From DASUFE01 sp036274675 (GTDB lineage: Bacteria > Pseudomonadota > Gammaproteobacteria > HTCC5015), in contig DASUFE010000043.1 of assembly GCA_036274675.1 (NCBI GenBank), positions 1 to 20,189 on the forward strand: a stretch of DNA of 20,189 bases, in the 5' to 3' direction. A program made the position numbers and the translations under genes. Shown in pieces: positions 1 through 7,143 of this stretch; the first letter of the stretch is position 1, and each line of letters starts with the position of its first letter. The notes under the pieces were generated by a model. It was not told where the DNA came from. It did not search any database and worked only from the letters and a program-made list of their open reading frames with translations.

Positions 1-361
1 GTACCGGAGGATCACGCGGCCATAATCCCGACGGCTCGTCGATACGCCGGACTTTCGCCGGGCGCGTCATTCCGTCATTGAGCTCGACCCCACGCCGCAG
101 CTGTTCCAGCGCCGCATCATCCGGTATGCCTTCAATCTGCACCCAGTAGGTTTTGGCCAATTTGTGTCCGGGGTCGGCGATCCGGTGTTGCAGCCGGCCG
201 TCGTCGGTCAGCACCACCAGGCCCTCGCTGTCGCGATCGAGACGGCCGGCGGCATAAACGTCTTTTACCGGCAGGTAATCCGCCAGAGTCCGTCGCCCCG
301 AGGCATCGGTGAACTGGCAGAGCACGTCGTACGGCTTATTGAACAGTATTAATTTTGGCAC
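1..361 (-). CDS. rluE: 23S rRNA pseudouridine synthase, RluE-like (3' end beyond the window)
   Basis: RsuA/RluB/RluE/RluF-type pseudouridine synthase; the RluE branch isomerises U2457 of 23S rRNA. About 120 codons are visible and the C-terminal part lies off the left edge. The reading opens LILFNKPYDVLCQF and contains AAGRLDRDSEGLVVLTDDG, the family's catalytic motif, whose Asp (in RLD) is the nucleophile by family knowledge. It continues through KTYWVQIEGIP and LWPRDPPV. The protein starts directly at the catalytic fold with no S4 RNA-binding domain, which favours RluE over RsuA, RluB or RluF. I chose the GTG at 361-359 because no better in-frame start precedes LILFNKP. The Shine-Dalgarno is weak. 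It begins 10 bp after the upstream exonuclease gene stops, so co-transcription is likely. The family is secure; the RluE branch is probable. Confidence 0.88.
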   Translation of the reverse strand, partial: MPKLILFNKPYDVLCQFTDASGRRTLADYLPVKDVYAAGRLDRDSEGLVVLTDDGRLQHRIADPGHKLAKTYWVQIEGIPDDAALEQLRRGVELNDGMTRPAKVRRIDEPSGLWPRDPPV

Positions 362-371
362 GAGTGCCGGG

Positions 372-1265
372 TTATGCGGCGAGCACGCTGAGCCAGCGCT
401 GGCGGCGGACTTTGCCGAAATTGATCTGATCGAACAGTTCGTTCAGTTCATCGCGGCGGTACGGTTGGCGTGTCAGGGCGTGATGTTCGGTGGGTAGGGC
501 TTCGTCATGTACGATCAGGGTCAGCTGTTTGGACAGCCGCGCCAGGTCTTGGTGTTCTTCCACCTGCGCCATCACACGTTTGGCGCCGCGGAATTTCATA
601 TGGCCGATCTCTCTGATGTTGTCGAGCAGTTTTTCCAGAGTCCCGAATTTTGCCAGCAGCAGCGCGGCGGTCTTGAGGCCGACTCCCGGCACCCCGGGAA
701 TATTGTCGACGGCGTCGCCGGCGAGCGCCAGCAGATCCGCCATCTGCTCGGGATAGACGCCGAAATGCTTGTAGACGTCGTTGCGTTGCATGCGTTTGTC
801 TTTCGCATATTCCCACCACCAATCGTGCTCCGATAGCAGTTGAGTCAGGTCCTTGTCGCCACTGATGATGTAATTGATAAAACCGTTTTTGCGCATGAGG
901 TTGGAAAGAGTGCCGATGATATCATCCGCTTCATAACGCATACTGGCGAACTCCGCGATGCCGGCGGCGCGGACGAGTGCGCGGCAATAATCGAATTGCC
1001 GTTCCAGTTCCGGAGGCGCAGGGTCGCGATTGGCCTTGTAGGCGGGATAGATCTCGTTGCGGTAGGAGCGGGCCAGGCTCTGATCGAAGGCGCAAGCGAT
1101 GTGGGTGGGCTGTTCACGTTCGAGCAGGCCGAGCAGGAAGTCGGCGAAACCGTAGAACGCATTGACCGGGTTGCCGTCCCGGTCTGTCAGATCCTCCGGC
1201 ATGGTGAACCAGGCGCGAAAAACGTAGATGCTGGAATCGATCAGGTAGGCGCGTGGCGACTGCAT
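372..1265 (-). CDS. Stand-alone 5'-3' exonuclease / flap endonuclease (PolA N-domain family)
   Basis: A 297-residue FEN-type nuclease like the 5' nuclease domain of DNA polymerase I, without polymerase. Such enzymes cut 5' flaps and remove RNA primers using two metal ions. The acidic ligands are all visible: Asp10 (LIDSS), Asp61 (AFD), Glu112/Asp114/Asp115 (YEADDIIGT), Asp137/Asp139 (SGDKDL), Asp184/Asp187 (GDAVDNIPG). A helix-hairpin-helix follows (PGVPGVGLKTA, about 190-200). The complete carboxylate set argues for an active nuclease rather than a reduced Xni/ExoIX form. The YKANR motif (about 76-80) also matches the family. Start ATG at 1265, behind a weak Shine-Dalgarno. It lies 90 bp downstream of the M48 protease gene and 10 bp before rluE. 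Its specific cellular role here is inferred. Confidence 0.9.
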   Translation of the reverse strand: MQSPRAYLIDSSIYVFRAWFTMPEDLTDRDGNPVNAFYGFADFLLGLLEREQPTHIACAFDQSLARSYRNEIYPAYKANRDPAPPELERQFDYCRALVRAAGIAEFASMRYEADDIIGTLSNLMRKNGFINYIISGDKDLTQLLSEHDWWWEYAKDKRMQRNDVYKHFGVYPEQMADLLALAGDAVDNIPGVPGVGLKTAALLLAKFGTLEKLLDNIREIGHMKFRGAKRVMAQVEEHQDLARLSKQLTLIVHDEALPTEHHALTRQPYRRDELNELFDQINFGKVRRQRWLSVLAA

Positions 1266-1355
1266 AAGCTGGGTTCCGATTTTCGCACGGGAAAACCGTA
1301 TTCCACCTTATAAAGCAGGACCTGTCCACAGAATCCTTTCCGTGACTCGTTCGGT

Positions 1356-2837
1356 TTATTCCACCAGCTTTATCAGTCGTCCGGCTTTGAGTTCATGATC
1401 GGGATAGTCGCCGTTCAACAATCTCAACTGCTCCTCTTTGTAGGCGGGCATGGGCATTTGACGGGCCAGCCCGGCATAGGTGTCGCCGGGTTTGGTGCGG
1501 TAAAGTTTGAGACGGTACGGTTTTGCGAGTTGACGCTCCTGCCCGGTCATGCGATGAAAGCTGCCTGCAATTTTGACGAACTGGGGGTCATGGGTTGCGA
1601 AGTCGGCCTTGGGATCCACGGCGCCGACAAAAAGATAAGCTTTTTCGCCGTAAAAGATAACGGTAAAGCGGGCATTCGCACGGCCGGCGTTGGTTTGCAC
1701 GGTGCCGGTCAGGGTATAGGCGGGCAGACCGTTTATGTCCAGGCTTTCCTCACGGGCGGGTTTTGGATTGTCCAGGACGCGATAAAGGTATTCCTTGGGC
1801 GTTTCGCGCTTGTGCAGGTCTTCGACGGTCAGCTGCAGCATGGCCTGATTGTCGGTGCGTTGCATCACAAACCGGTCCCGCAGATTCTGCGTACGCCAGG
1901 CCTGCTCTTCGGGCAGATTGAAGGCGATACCGAGGTCCGGATGCAGGAAGCGGTTGTCTCGGATCAAGCCCTGGTCAGGGTTCTGGCCGAACAGCAGTCC
2001 GTCCAGTTGCCGGAGATAGGGCTCACGGTCGCTGTCGCGGGTGTGTTCCGCGGACTTCTGTTTTTTCACGCTGTCCACGACTTCCTGCAGGCGCTGGTCG
2101 TTTTCAGGGTGGCTGGCGAAAACGCCATGGTAGCTTTGCTGTTGCAGGCCTTCTGTTTTGGCGCGCTGCTGGGCGAACTCCTCCTGGTCCTTCAGCACGC
2201 CGATCACCCGCAGCATTTCATGGGGATCGAATCCGATGTTGCCGATGTATTCGGCTCCCAGCCGGTCCGCTTCCAGTTCCTGATCACGTCCGTAACCGCT
2301 CAGCAAGGCGCCGCCGAGGATATTGGTGAGGTCGGAGTAGGTCTGCGAGCCGGTTTTCATCGCGACCACGGCGGAAAAAATCTGCGCGGCCGTGGCAGCG
2401 CTTTGCTGTTTGACGCCGTGCCGCGCCGTGACGTGGCCGATTTCATGGCCCAGCACACCGCCGGCTTCGGCTTCGGAGTTGAGGTAGGCAAGAATGCCGC
2501 GCGTGATATAGACGTACCCGCCCGGCAGCGCGAAGGCGTTGACTTCGGGGGAGTCGAGTACGGTGAAGCGATAGATCAGGTCCTTGCGATGGCTGTGCTC
2601 CGCCAGTTCCTTTCCCAGTTGTGAAATATAATTCTGCAGCGCCGGCGCTTCATAGATTCCGTATTGCTTGAGAATCTGTTCATGGTATTTGGCGCCCGTC
2701 TGGATTTCCTGGTTCTCGCTCATGGTGACGAAATCCAGATCCCCGCTCACGGGGTTGCGCGCGCAGTCGGCAATCGCGCAGGTCAGGCAGACAATCAGGA
2801 TTACGCGGGGTAAGCGATGAAATTGCAGGATAGACAT
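1356..2837 (-). CDS. M48-family zinc metalloprotease, exported (BepA/YfgC or LoiP-like)
   Basis: Periplasmic or membrane-associated zinc protease of 493 residues. A hydrophobic N-terminal segment (about 8-24) is a signal peptide. The Cys25 that follows could be lipidated, but its AIADC context is a poor lipobox. The M48 catalytic motif HEIGH is at 131-135 and the third zinc ligand is probably Glu187 in ELEAD (187-191). NAFALPGGYVYITRG (about 100-114) is also typical of the family. After the protease domain (about 30-260) comes a region of uncertain fold. The C-terminus (about 440-493, YRTKPGDTYAGLA onward) resembles a LysM-like segment. Relatives such as BepA and LoiP degrade or repair outer-membrane proteins; that role is inferred. 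The start is 32 bp after the nuclease gene stops. Confidence 0.88.
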   Translation of the reverse strand: MSILQFHRLPRVILIVCLTCAIADCARNPVSGDLDFVTMSENQEIQTGAKYHEQILKQYGIYEAPALQNYISQLGKELAEHSHRKDLIYRFTVLDSPEVNAFALPGGYVYITRGILAYLNSEAEAGGVLGHEIGHVTARHGVKQQSAATAAQIFSAVVAMKTGSQTYSDLTNILGGALLSGYGRDQELEADRLGAEYIGNIGFDPHEMLRVIGVLKDQEEFAQQRAKTEGLQQQSYHGVFASHPENDQRLQEVVDSVKKQKSAEHTRDSDREPYLRQLDGLLFGQNPDQGLIRDNRFLHPDLGIAFNLPEEQAWRTQNLRDRFVMQRTDNQAMLQLTVEDLHKRETPKEYLYRVLDNPKPAREESLDINGLPAYTLTGTVQTNAGRANARFTVIFYGEKAYLFVGAVDPKADFATHDPQFVKIAGSFHRMTGQERQLAKPYRLKLYRTKPGDTYAGLARQMPMPAYKEEQLRLLNGDYPDHELKAGRLIKLVE

Positions 2838-2869
2838 AAGGAATTTCGTCCGTGTGATTCCACTCGAGA

Positions 2870-3658
2870 TTACTGAATGTCGAACTGAGCCGGATGCCGT
2901 AATTGCATGGTCCAGACTTTATCGCGGCGGTGCAACCAGCCGCGTATTTCGACTTCGTGTCCGGCAAGAGTTTTGAGTCGCTTTTGCGGGAACAGTTCGA
3001 GATCATCTGCGGCTATGTACACCCTTACGGCATTTTCATACGTACCCAGCCATATTATGAAGCCCTTTACATTCTGTTCGAGTTTCAGCACGCGGCTTCT
3101 CAGCACCGTATAGCGGTCACGATGATAGCGAAGCTCTTCCAAGCCAACGGGCTGGTGGGAGGGCAGCGCCCATACTCCCCGCTTTTGCGCCCGCGCTTTT
3201 TGTTCCGCTTCCGCATAACACGAGGCATGCTGCAGATTGGGCGGGATAATGAGGGTGGTCGCCAGGCCCGCCTCGAGCATCAGCTCTGCAATGCTGCGTC
3301 CGTCCTCAAGGAAGGCATGAGCCAGGGTACGACCGTAACGGTCTTTCCCTTCCGCGTCGTATTGCAGTCGGATCCGCCGCCCGCTGTTTTCAATCCACTG
3401 CACCAGCTGTTCCCGAGCCTGCATTCCAAGCGGTTCAGCAGGGCGTTCACGGCGTTCAATTTCGGGCGTGTTAAAGCCCAGCAGGCGCAGTCTGCGCTCA
3501 TCCTCGAGTATCAGGGTGTCGCCGTCATGGACATGGCGGATACCGATGCTTTCGGCGTCACGCGGCGGCGGGCCGCAATCGGCCATTCCCCGGTTGACTG
3601 TCGCTGCAAATAACAACAGTACATATATCGACCGGCGGAATTTATGAAAGACAGGCAT
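2870..3658 (-). CDS. Exported SNase-like (thermonuclease) protein
   Basis: A 262-residue staphylococcal-nuclease-fold protein with a signal peptide (basic residues then SIYVLLLFAATV), predicted to act outside the cytoplasm. SNase hallmarks are HVHDGDTLILEDERRLRLLG (metal Asp, catalytic Arg), NTPEI, KDRYGRTLAHAF and an IAELMLEAGLA helix. The last 90 residues or so, after GVWALPS, form an OB-like extension of unknown role. I start at ATG 3658 because it gives a clean signal peptide. Longer in-frame readings would run back through rpmE. Oddly, this ATG sits directly behind the U-tract of the rpmE terminator hairpin and has no Shine-Dalgarno. An ATG at 3694 (MYKKWC) inside the hairpin region is the alternative. 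Family certain, exact start uncertain. Confidence 0.85.
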   Translation of the reverse strand: MPVFHKFRRSIYVLLLFAATVNRGMADCGPPPRDAESIGIRHVHDGDTLILEDERRLRLLGFNTPEIERRERPAEPLGMQAREQLVQWIENSGRRIRLQYDAEGKDRYGRTLAHAFLEDGRSIAELMLEAGLATTLIIPPNLQHASCYAEAEQKARAQKRGVWALPSHQPVGLEELRYHRDRYTVLRSRVLKLEQNVKGFIIWLGTYENAVRVYIAADDLELFPQKRLKTLAGHEVEIRGWLHRRDKVWTMQLRHPAQFDIQ

Positions 3659-3688
3659 AAAAAAATGGTGCCATCGGCACCATTTTTT
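3659..3688 (-). terminator. Intrinsic terminator downstream of rpmE
   Basis: A perfect 13-bp inverted repeat (3660-3672 and 3676-3688, arms AAAAAATGGTGCC / GGCACCATTTTTT) with a 3-nt loop, followed on the minus strand by a T-run. It begins 25 bp past the rpmE stop codon. The arms are A- and T-rich at their outer ends, so it could work in both directions. On the minus strand the U-tract runs straight into the nuclease start codon at 3658. Confidence 0.85.
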
Positions 3689-3713
3689 GTACATACAATT
3701 TCGGACGGATGCG

Positions 3714-3917
3714 TTATTTCTTGCCGTAACGCTTGCGGAATTTATCAACCTGTCCAGCGGAGTCCACGATTTTCTGCTGCCCAGTGTAGAACGGATGGCA
3801 GTTAGAGCAGACTTCCACATGCAGATCTTTACCCGCCGTGGAACGGGTCTTGAAGCTGTGGCCGCAGCTGCAGACCACATTGATTTCAGCGTATTGGGGG
3901 TGGATATCCGGTTTCAT
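3714..3917 (-). CDS. rpmE: 50S ribosomal protein L31 (type A, zinc-binding)
   Basis: A 67-residue L31, opening MKPDIHPQYAEI and ending VDKFRKRYGKK, matching bacterial L31 in length and pattern. The four Cys positions of the zinc-binding (C+) form are present at 16, 18, 37 and 40 (CSCGH and CSNCH). In many bacteria this paralogue is lost to a zinc-free form under zinc limitation; no second copy is visible here. I start at ATG 3917 because L31 proteins begin MKxDIHP. An in-frame ATG five codons upstream (3932) is less likely. A strong intrinsic terminator follows and a good sigma-70 promoter precedes it, so it is probably monocistronic. Confidence 0.97.
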   Translation of the reverse strand: MKPDIHPQYAEINVVCSCGHSFKTRSTAGKDLHVEVCSNCHPFYTGQQKIVDSAGQVDKFRKRYGKK

Positions 3918-4267
3918 AAACTTGCTTGCCAATGCCTGTAAAAAGGTCGCACATGATACTGTTAACGATCTGTCCCAGCAAGCCCCCTAATAGGCTGTGG
4001 ATAACTGTGTGGATGGTTCTATCTCAGGGATTTTTAGAGCTTCCAGTTGCAGTTCAATCCTGCAAAATTTACATGAAAAGCCATTTTTTTGATTTTAAAT
4101 CAATGACTTAAAATATAGGTTGGAATATTGCCGCAGATTGTGTCAATTTTCTAGGGGCTATTACGCGCCTTTGTCATGTGCATAAAAAAACCTGAAGAAA
4201 TCCGGGTTGTGGTTGAGATTTTTTGGCTTTCAGCCGATGCTTGGCATAAAACTGCGAGAGGGCTTCT
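3918..4267. promoter_or_regulatory. AT-rich intergenic region with DnaA boxes and an IHF site
   Basis: No credible gene lies in this 350-bp gap. It holds the rpmE promoter, then TGTGGATAA (3996-4004) and TGTGCATAA (4177-4185). Both match the DnaA-box consensus TTATNCACA read on the minus strand, in the same orientation. A weaker box, TGTGGATGG, lies at 4008-4016. Between them AATCAATGACTTA (4098-4110) fits the IHF consensus WATCAANNNNTTR with no mismatch, inside AT-rich DNA (about 4060-4140). Near 4190-4210 a short stem (AACCTG / CGGGTT) has a T-run beyond it on the minus strand, a weak terminator-like element with no obvious gene to serve. The sites are read directly; function is inferred. 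Confidence 0.5.
3953..3981 (-). promoter_or_regulatory. Sigma-70 promoter for rpmE
   Basis: Read on the minus strand: -35 TTGCTG (3981-3976), exactly 17 bp of spacer, then -10 TATCAT (3958-3953), five of six to consensus. The predicted start is near 3946, leaving a leader of about 30 nt before the rpmE ATG. A GATC site lies in the spacer (3967-3970). A consensus DnaA box begins 15 bp upstream of the -35. Confidence 0.55.
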
Positions 4268-4792
4268 ATGCGTCGTCTAGTGTTGAAAGCGGTGATGATG
4301 ACTGTGGTTATTTTCGGAGCCGTAAACTATATGGCTTATTTACAGACGGGCAGGTCACTTCTTCCCCTTTGGTTTGATAAAACGCTCGCTCGCCTCAGCG
4401 GTTTCAAGGAGAGTGCTACCAAGGTCCTGGATTCGGTAAAAGAAGAGGCGCCGCATGAGGCTGTTGTATCGCAGGTCATCTACAAGTGGACCGATGCCGA
4501 AGGGGTTTTGCAATATACCAATACTCCGCCGCCCGAAGGCGTCAGTGCCGAAGTGGTAAAGGTGGATCCGAATGCCAATCTGATACAGGCGGTACCGGTC
4601 CCCGGGCAAGAGGAAAGCGCTCCGGTTCCAGTGGCGGATGCGCCCGCGAACAAGGAAGTTCCAGAAGCGCCACAGGCGCCGTTCCCCTACAGCCCCGAGC
4701 AGATCAAGAAAACCATGGATGATGCGAAGAAAGCGCAGCAGATGATGAATGAAAAAATGGAAAAGCAGAAACAGATTCTGGACAGCCTTTAG
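4268..4792 (+). CDS. DUF4124-domain membrane-anchored protein
   Basis: A 174-residue protein of unknown biochemical function. Residues about 7-26 are one hydrophobic N-terminal segment (membrane anchor or uncleaved signal). A linker leads to the DUF4124 motif VIYKWTDAEGVLQYTNTPPP (about 71-90), the hallmark of a common proteobacterial envelope domain. A Pro/Ala/Val-rich stretch follows, then a charged helical C-terminus (about 140-174) rich in Lys, Gln and Met that could form a coiled coil. A GAGAGG Shine-Dalgarno precedes ATG 4268. A possible promoter (TTGGCT, 16 bp, CATAAA ending near 4249) would give a very short leader. It converges on the Rof-like gene with a 10-bp gap and no visible terminator. 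Confidence 0.8.
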   Translation: MRRLVLKAVMMTVVIFGAVNYMAYLQTGRSLLPLWFDKTLARLSGFKESATKVLDSVKEEAPHEAVVSQVIYKWTDAEGVLQYTNTPPPEGVSAEVVKVDPNANLIQAVPVPGQEESAPVPVADAPANKEVPEAPQAPFPYSPEQIKKTMDDAKKAQQMMNEKMEKQKQILDSL

Positions 4793-4802
4793 TCGACAAG
4801 TC

Positions 4803-5081
4803 TTACAGAACCGTTGCGCTTTGAATGCGGTCCAGTCTCAGTACCCTTTGTTGCCCCAACTGGTTGTGGGCAATCATGAACTCCGAGTGCCAGCGCGTGC
4901 GTAAGTCGACCGGATAAAGGGTTTCCACATGGGATTGGTGCTGGTGGCCTGTCCACGCGATGCGCAGCGCCTGTCCCTTCAGGATGGCCAATTCGTACTG
5001 GGCATAGATCGAGCATTTGACCGGTACATATTCGCCCGCCGCGCTCCTTTTGCCGAAACTAGTTGTTTTCCTGTTGCGCAT
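4803..5081 (-). CDS. Rof-like protein (Rho-binding antiterminator family)
   Basis: A 92-residue protein whose central part, EYVPVKCSIYAQYELAILKG through VDLRTRWHSEFMI to VLRLDRIQSA, follows the pattern I recall for Rof/YaeO (Y-x-PI-x-C-x-x-YD-x-LELA ... A-x-DL ... LRLDKI). Rof binds the RNA-binding domain of Rho and inhibits termination; that role is inferred by resemblance. The acidic position after the conserved Cys in Rof is Ser here, so binding may differ. I choose ATG 5081 (MRNRKTTSF), which overlaps the end of the CPXCG gene by 23 bp and has a CAGG-type Shine-Dalgarno. A longer start at 5105 is possible. It is probably the last gene of the rph operon. Real gene likely; family call moderate. 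Confidence 0.6.
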   Translation of the reverse strand: MRNRKTTSFGKRSAAGEYVPVKCSIYAQYELAILKGQALRIAWTGHQHQSHVETLYPVDLRTRWHSEFMIAHNQLGQQRVLRLDRIQSATVL

Positions 5082-5310
5082 AGATGTGTACCTGTTCGGT
5101 TTCATAATCAACTTCGATATTCAAAACCATGGGTTTGCAGCATACCTGGCAGTCTTCGATATAGTTTTGATGTTCCATGGTCAGTTCGACATTGATCAGT
5201 TGAGGTTCCCCGCAATAGGGGCATTCAACTTCCATGCTTTCCATGACGGGCATGAAGCCCAGGTCCTGCAACTCGTCCGGATATTCAGAATAAAAACGAT
5301 CAGTATTCAT
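5059..5310 (-). CDS. CPXCG-motif cysteine-rich small protein
   Basis: An 83-residue acidic protein with CPYCG (about 30-34) and a second pair CQVCC (about 54-58), spaced like a small zinc ribbon. This matches the family named CPXCG-motif cysteine-rich proteins, common in Proteobacteria and of unknown function. Start ATG 5310 has a perfect AGGAGG Shine-Dalgarno 7 nt upstream. It lies 34 bp after hemW and overlaps the following Rof-like gene, so translational coupling is plausible. Zinc binding is inferred from the Cys pattern. Confidence 0.85.
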   Translation of the reverse strand: MNTDRFYSEYPDELQDLGFMPVMESMEVECPYCGEPQLINVELTMEHQNYIEDCQVCCKPMVLNIEVDYETEQVHIYAQQENN

Positions 5311-5344
5311 GATGCGCCTCCTGCCCGTAATTCGATTCGGGCTC

Positions 5345-6517
5345 TCATGCGGGAGTCTCCTCCATAAACATCAGCAAAAGTTCATTGAGAAATCGTTTGC
5401 CGAGTTCGGTGGGTTTTACAAGTTTATGGTTCCAGGTCAACAACTCGCGCTGCTCGGCTTCCTGCAGTTTTCCCGTGACGGAGGCCAGTGGTATGCCGGT
5501 GCGTTCGTAGAAAAGCGGGGTTTCGAAGCCGTCAGTCAGGCGCAAGGCGTTCAGCATGAACTCGAATTTCAGTTCGTCGCGCGTCGGCTTGGCTTCGCCT
5601 TCGATGTGTTGTTTCTGTGCCATGGCTGATGACAGGTAATGCTCGGGTAATCTCTGCTTCCAGCGGCGTTGAATGACCATCTTGTTCAACAAAGTCAGCT
5701 TCTGGTGCGCGCCCGCGCCAATACCTACATAATCGCCGAACTGCCAATAGTTCATGTTGTGTACACAGCGACGATGCGCGCGCGCATAGGCTGACACTTC
5801 GTATTGAGTATAGCCTGCAACCTGTAAAAGCGCTTGGCACTGCTGTTGCATATCCCAGATACCATCATCGGCCGGCAGTATCGGCGGCCGGTGAAAAAAC
5901 GCCGTATTGGGCTCGATGGTCAACTGGTAATGTGAAATATGGGCCGGCTCCAGGGAGACCGCGCGCTCGATATCGGCTATAGCTTCCTGCACGGTCTGTC
6001 CTGGAAGGCCATACATAAGATCAATATTGATGTTCTCAAAACCGGCCTGTTGCGCCGTGGCGACCGCGCGCGCGGCTTCCCGTTCATCATGGATACGCCC
6101 GAGTGACTGCAAATGTCTGGCGTTGAAACTCTGGGCGCCGATCGAAATGCGGTTGATGCCGCAGGCGCGATATTCGTTGAAGCGCTGTTGTTCGACGGCG
6201 CCGGGGTTGGCCTCGAGAGTGATCTCGATATCGGGCGCCAGATTGAGGCGGGCCCTCAATCCGCCGAGCAGACTGTCAATGCTGGCTGCGCTGAACAGAC
6301 TGGGTGTGCCGCCGCCGATAAACACACTGATGATGCTGCGGCCCCAGATATCGGGCAGTTCCAGCTCGAGGTCCCGCAGCAGCGCGGCGACATATTCTTT
6401 CTCCGGCAATCCGCCGCCACGCACATGCGAATTGAAATCGCAGTAGGGACATTTCTTCACGCACCAGGGAATATGTACATACAGACTCAGGGGAGGCGCT
6501 GTTTTCAAATCGAGCAT
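5345..6517 (-). CDS. hemW: Radical SAM haem chaperone HemW
   Basis: A 390-residue radical SAM protein. The cluster motif CVKKCPYC (Cys19, 23, 26) is followed by DFNSH, then GGGTPS (about 68-73, SAM binding), EANPG and RISIGAQSF. HNMNYWQFGDYVGIGAGAH in the second half is typical of HemW. HemW proteins were long annotated as oxygen-independent coproporphyrinogen oxidases (HemN). They bind haem and hand it to respiratory proteins, and the WCVKKC start and the length fit HemW rather than HemN. Start ATG 6517 follows the rdgB stop by 7 bp with a TGAGG Shine-Dalgarno overlapping it, so the two are tightly coupled. Third gene of the rph operon. Confidence 0.93.
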   Translation of the reverse strand: MLDLKTAPPLSLYVHIPWCVKKCPYCDFNSHVRGGGLPEKEYVAALLRDLELELPDIWGRSIISVFIGGGTPSLFSAASIDSLLGGLRARLNLAPDIEITLEANPGAVEQQRFNEYRACGINRISIGAQSFNARHLQSLGRIHDEREAARAVATAQQAGFENINIDLMYGLPGQTVQEAIADIERAVSLEPAHISHYQLTIEPNTAFFHRPPILPADDGIWDMQQQCQALLQVAGYTQYEVSAYARAHRRCVHNMNYWQFGDYVGIGAGAHQKLTLLNKMVIQRRWKQRLPEHYLSSAMAQKQHIEGEAKPTRDELKFEFMLNALRLTDGFETPLFYERTGIPLASVTGKLQEAEQRELLTWNHKLVKPTELGKRFLNELLLMFMEETPA

Positions 6518-6524
6518 GTCGACC

Positions 6525-7130
6525 TCAGGCGTGAGCCAGGAACCATTCGCGCAGCGCGCGCGTCGCCTGCCCGCGATGGCTGATGCGGTTTTTTTCTTCC
6601 GCCGTCAGTTCGGCGGCCGTGCAACCGTATTCGGGCAAATAGAACAGGGGATCGTAACCGAAGCCGCCTGCGCCCTTGTAACCATGGGCGATCACGCCTT
6701 CCCAGGTACCCTGGCAAATGACGGGCATAGGATCATAAGCATGCCGCAGATACACGATCACGCATTGATAGCGTGCGCCGCGTTCCGCGTCGGGTGTTTG
6801 CGCAAGCTCGGTCAGCAGCTTGCGATTGTTAGCGTCGTCGCCGGCGTTATTGCCGGCATAACGCGCGGAGTAGATGCCGGGCGCTCCGCGCAGCGCATCC
6901 ACCTCGATCCCCGAATCGTCGGCGAGCGCCGGTAACCCGGTATTGAGCGCTGCGTTGCGGGCTTTCAGCAGGGCATTCTCCACGAAGCTGAGCCCTGTTT
7001 CTTCGATGGAAGGCACCTTGAAAGCGGATTGAGCCAGTAACTCGATGCCACTGCCGTTGAACAGGGCCTGGAATTCCCGCAACTTTCCGGGATTGCCGGA
7101 AGCGAGCACGATCTTGCTGGTATGCTGCAT
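6525..7130 (-). CDS. rdgB: XTP/dITP pyrophosphatase (RdgB/HAM1)
   Basis: A 201-residue HAM1-family enzyme that hydrolyses dITP, dXTP and their ribo forms to monophosphates, keeping deaminated purines out of DNA and RNA. Motifs in order: SGNPGK (11-16, phosphate binding), EETG (about 43-46), FVENALLKAR, ADDSG (70-74, metal Asp), GIYSARYAG, GGFGYDPLF (purine recognition) and SHRGQA near the C-terminus. Length is normal. ATG 7130 lies 13 bp downstream of rph with a weak Shine-Dalgarno, which suggests coupling to rph translation. The rph-rdgB-hemW order is common in gammaproteobacteria. Confidence 0.96.
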   Translation of the reverse strand: MQHTSKIVLASGNPGKLREFQALFNGSGIELLAQSAFKVPSIEETGLSFVENALLKARNAALNTGLPALADDSGIEVDALRGAPGIYSARYAGNNAGDDANNRKLLTELAQTPDAERGARYQCVIVYLRHAYDPMPVICQGTWEGVIAHGYKGAGGFGYDPLFYLPEYGCTAAELTAEEKNRISHRGQATRALREWFLAHA

Positions 7131-7143
7131 GCGAAAGAGATCG

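Noticed and set aside
1395..2624. A 409-codon plus-strand open frame
   Set aside because: It is antisense to the M48 protease gene, whose HEIGH and ELEAD motifs are unambiguous.
3659..3880. N-terminal extension of the SNase-like protein
   Set aside because: The extension runs through rpmE in another frame, has low-quality composition and would bury the signal peptide.
3926..4111. 61-codon plus-strand open frame in the AT-rich gap
   Set aside because: No Shine-Dalgarno, no recognisable pattern, and it runs across the rpmE promoter and DnaA box.
3918..4267. Chromosomal origin oriC
   Set aside because: Only two consensus DnaA boxes are present, the usual oriC neighbours are absent, and no array of boxes beside an unwinding region is seen. 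A DnaA-control site is more likely.
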